Made by a program: the position numbers and the translations under genes. Below are positions 63,508 through 64,000 of a DNA stretch of 64,000 nucleotides, in pieces. The notes beneath the pieces were generated by a model that ran no database searches, had not been told where the DNA came from, and worked only from the letters and a program-made list of their open reading frames with translations. Within the stretch, counting starts at the first letter, position 1. Every line of letters begins with the position of its first letter. The DNA is taken from NCBI GenBank assembly GCA_029861865.1, contig JAOTYL010000004.1:237501-301500 (forward strand), given 5' to 3'. The stretch is from Myxococcales bacterium. Lineage in GTDB: Bacteria > Myxococcota_A > Polyangia > Polyangiales > Houyiibacteriaceae.

Positions 63508-63556
63508 CGGTCTCCGTATCGCATTTGCCCGCAGTCTGCGTCAACCGGTGACTCGG

Positions 63557-63571
63557 GCCCCGGAGCGGGGC
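63557..63571. terminator. GC-rich hairpin in the gap before the DUF1254 gene
   Basis: GCCCCG-GAG-CGGGGC in the 150-nt gap 63508-63657. It could end transcription of the frameshifted gene upstream. The rest of the gap holds nothing recognisable. Confidence 0.3.
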
Positions 63572-63657
63572 GGGCGTGCTCGCGATGGGGCCCCCAAGCC
63601 CCTCGGAAAGGAAATCACTCATGGGACTCATCGTTCAGCAAAAGGCACTTCAGGTCG

Positions 63658-63986
63658 TTAGCGTTTCGCCAAACACCACGTGATGGCACACACCTCGTCG
63701 AGCCTTTGGTCGAGGTGGGTCGCCGTCTGTGACCCGATGTACCCCCAGTCACTCGCGATATGAAGCGCAGCCCGCACTTCCTTGGCAGACCCACAGGCGG
63801 TTGCGAATCGGGCCCGCGCATTCCCCGCATCGCTCCCCCGCGCCTCGGCGATATTGAGCACCACACTTGCGCCGCTCTCTTGAGCTGGTCCGCCAACGCC
63901 CGATCTTGTGCTCGGACCACTCGGAGGAGCGGAGCGACCTCCCGCACGACCCTCCGAGCTCGAATGTAGACGTTTTCTGATTGCAT
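63658..63986 (-). pseudogene. Four-helix-bundle (S23-like) protein, frameshifted
   Basis: The sequence encodes a four-helix-bundle protein of the family also found inside some 23S rRNA genes and in many bacterial genomes. The first 40 or so residues (MQSENVYIRARRVVREVAPL onward) are in one frame. From about 63868 the conserved SVVLNIAEAR and the remainder, ending LDEVCAITWCLAKR, continue in another frame. One base appears missing in the GCGGCGCAAGTG stretch (63864-63875). AAGGAG precedes the ATG at 63986. It is either a disrupted gene or a base error in the source sequence. Family function is unclear. Confidence 0.75.
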
Positions 63987-64000
63987 GTGCGACTCCTTGT

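Overview
The window is 64 kb of GC-rich, densely packed bacterial chromosome. No insertion sequence, phage gene, CRISPR array or rRNA operon was seen. The gene content points to a Gram-negative, delta-proteobacterial type organism, most likely a member of the Myxococcota. It has two eukaryote-like Ser/Thr kinases (one with a PEGA domain, one with a zinc-ribbon start), an FHA-sigma54 activator, many lipoproteins (two with Gly-rich linkers behind the lipid cysteine), Mpl-type murein recycling, outer-membrane beta-barrel proteins and a TRAP solute-binding protein. The taxonomic call is an inference from gene content only.

Layout. 1-9.5 kb: the end of an MFS transporter, several secreted or lipid-anchored proteins, an M19 dipeptidase, a TRAP binding protein and a large predicted barrel protein. 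9.5-16 kb: SlyD-like prolyl isomerase, phosphate-porin-like protein, LEH-family protein, DUF72, patatin lipoprotein, rhodanese lipoprotein and Mpl. 16-25 kb: a molybdopterin oxidoreductase, two short genes of 48 and 59 codons, a Ycf46-like AAA ATPase, MgtE, TerC and a trans-sulfuration-type PLP enzyme. 25-30 kb: the conserved spoVR-yeaH-prkA stress operon. 30-34 kb: TauE, PhoH with a PIN domain, a DUF1704 metallopeptidase-like protein, CoaD and RsmD. 34-44.3 kb: a signalling island. 44-52.4 kb: GloB, SDR, CPBP protease, DEDDh exonuclease, GluQ-RS, LuxR regulator, MoaC, a flippase and a K+ channel. 52.5-59 kb: dnaK and a cytochrome c maturation operon that starts with a CcmF-CcmH fusion, then ssb. 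59-64 kb: TlyA, tRNA-Gln, several lipoproteins and a frameshifted four-helix-bundle gene.

The most interesting part is the signalling island. A beta-propeller lipoprotein, a PEGA lipoprotein, a PEGA Ser/Thr kinase and an FHA-domain sigma54 activator follow one another on the minus strand with stop/start overlaps (TGATG and ATGA). Directly downstream is a lipoprotein gene with a near-consensus -24/-12 promoter. An inverted repeat flanked by an 11-bp direct repeat lies at activator-site distance upstream of that promoter. The sequence thus holds the parts of an envelope-sensor to kinase to FHA activator to sigma54 to lipoprotein circuit. A second kinase with an N-terminal zinc ribbon is adjacent.

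A second theme is transcription starting at, or within a few bases of, the start codon. Many genes have a TAnnnT-like -10 box 5-8 nt before ATG or GTG and no Shine-Dalgarno sequence. One divergent pair (18962/19026) appears to share a single -35 element. A tRNA-Gln is followed only 7 nt later by a lipoprotein start codon. A palindrome of the form AGGGGAC-N-GTCCCCT occurs three times between genes, twice abutting a TAA stop.
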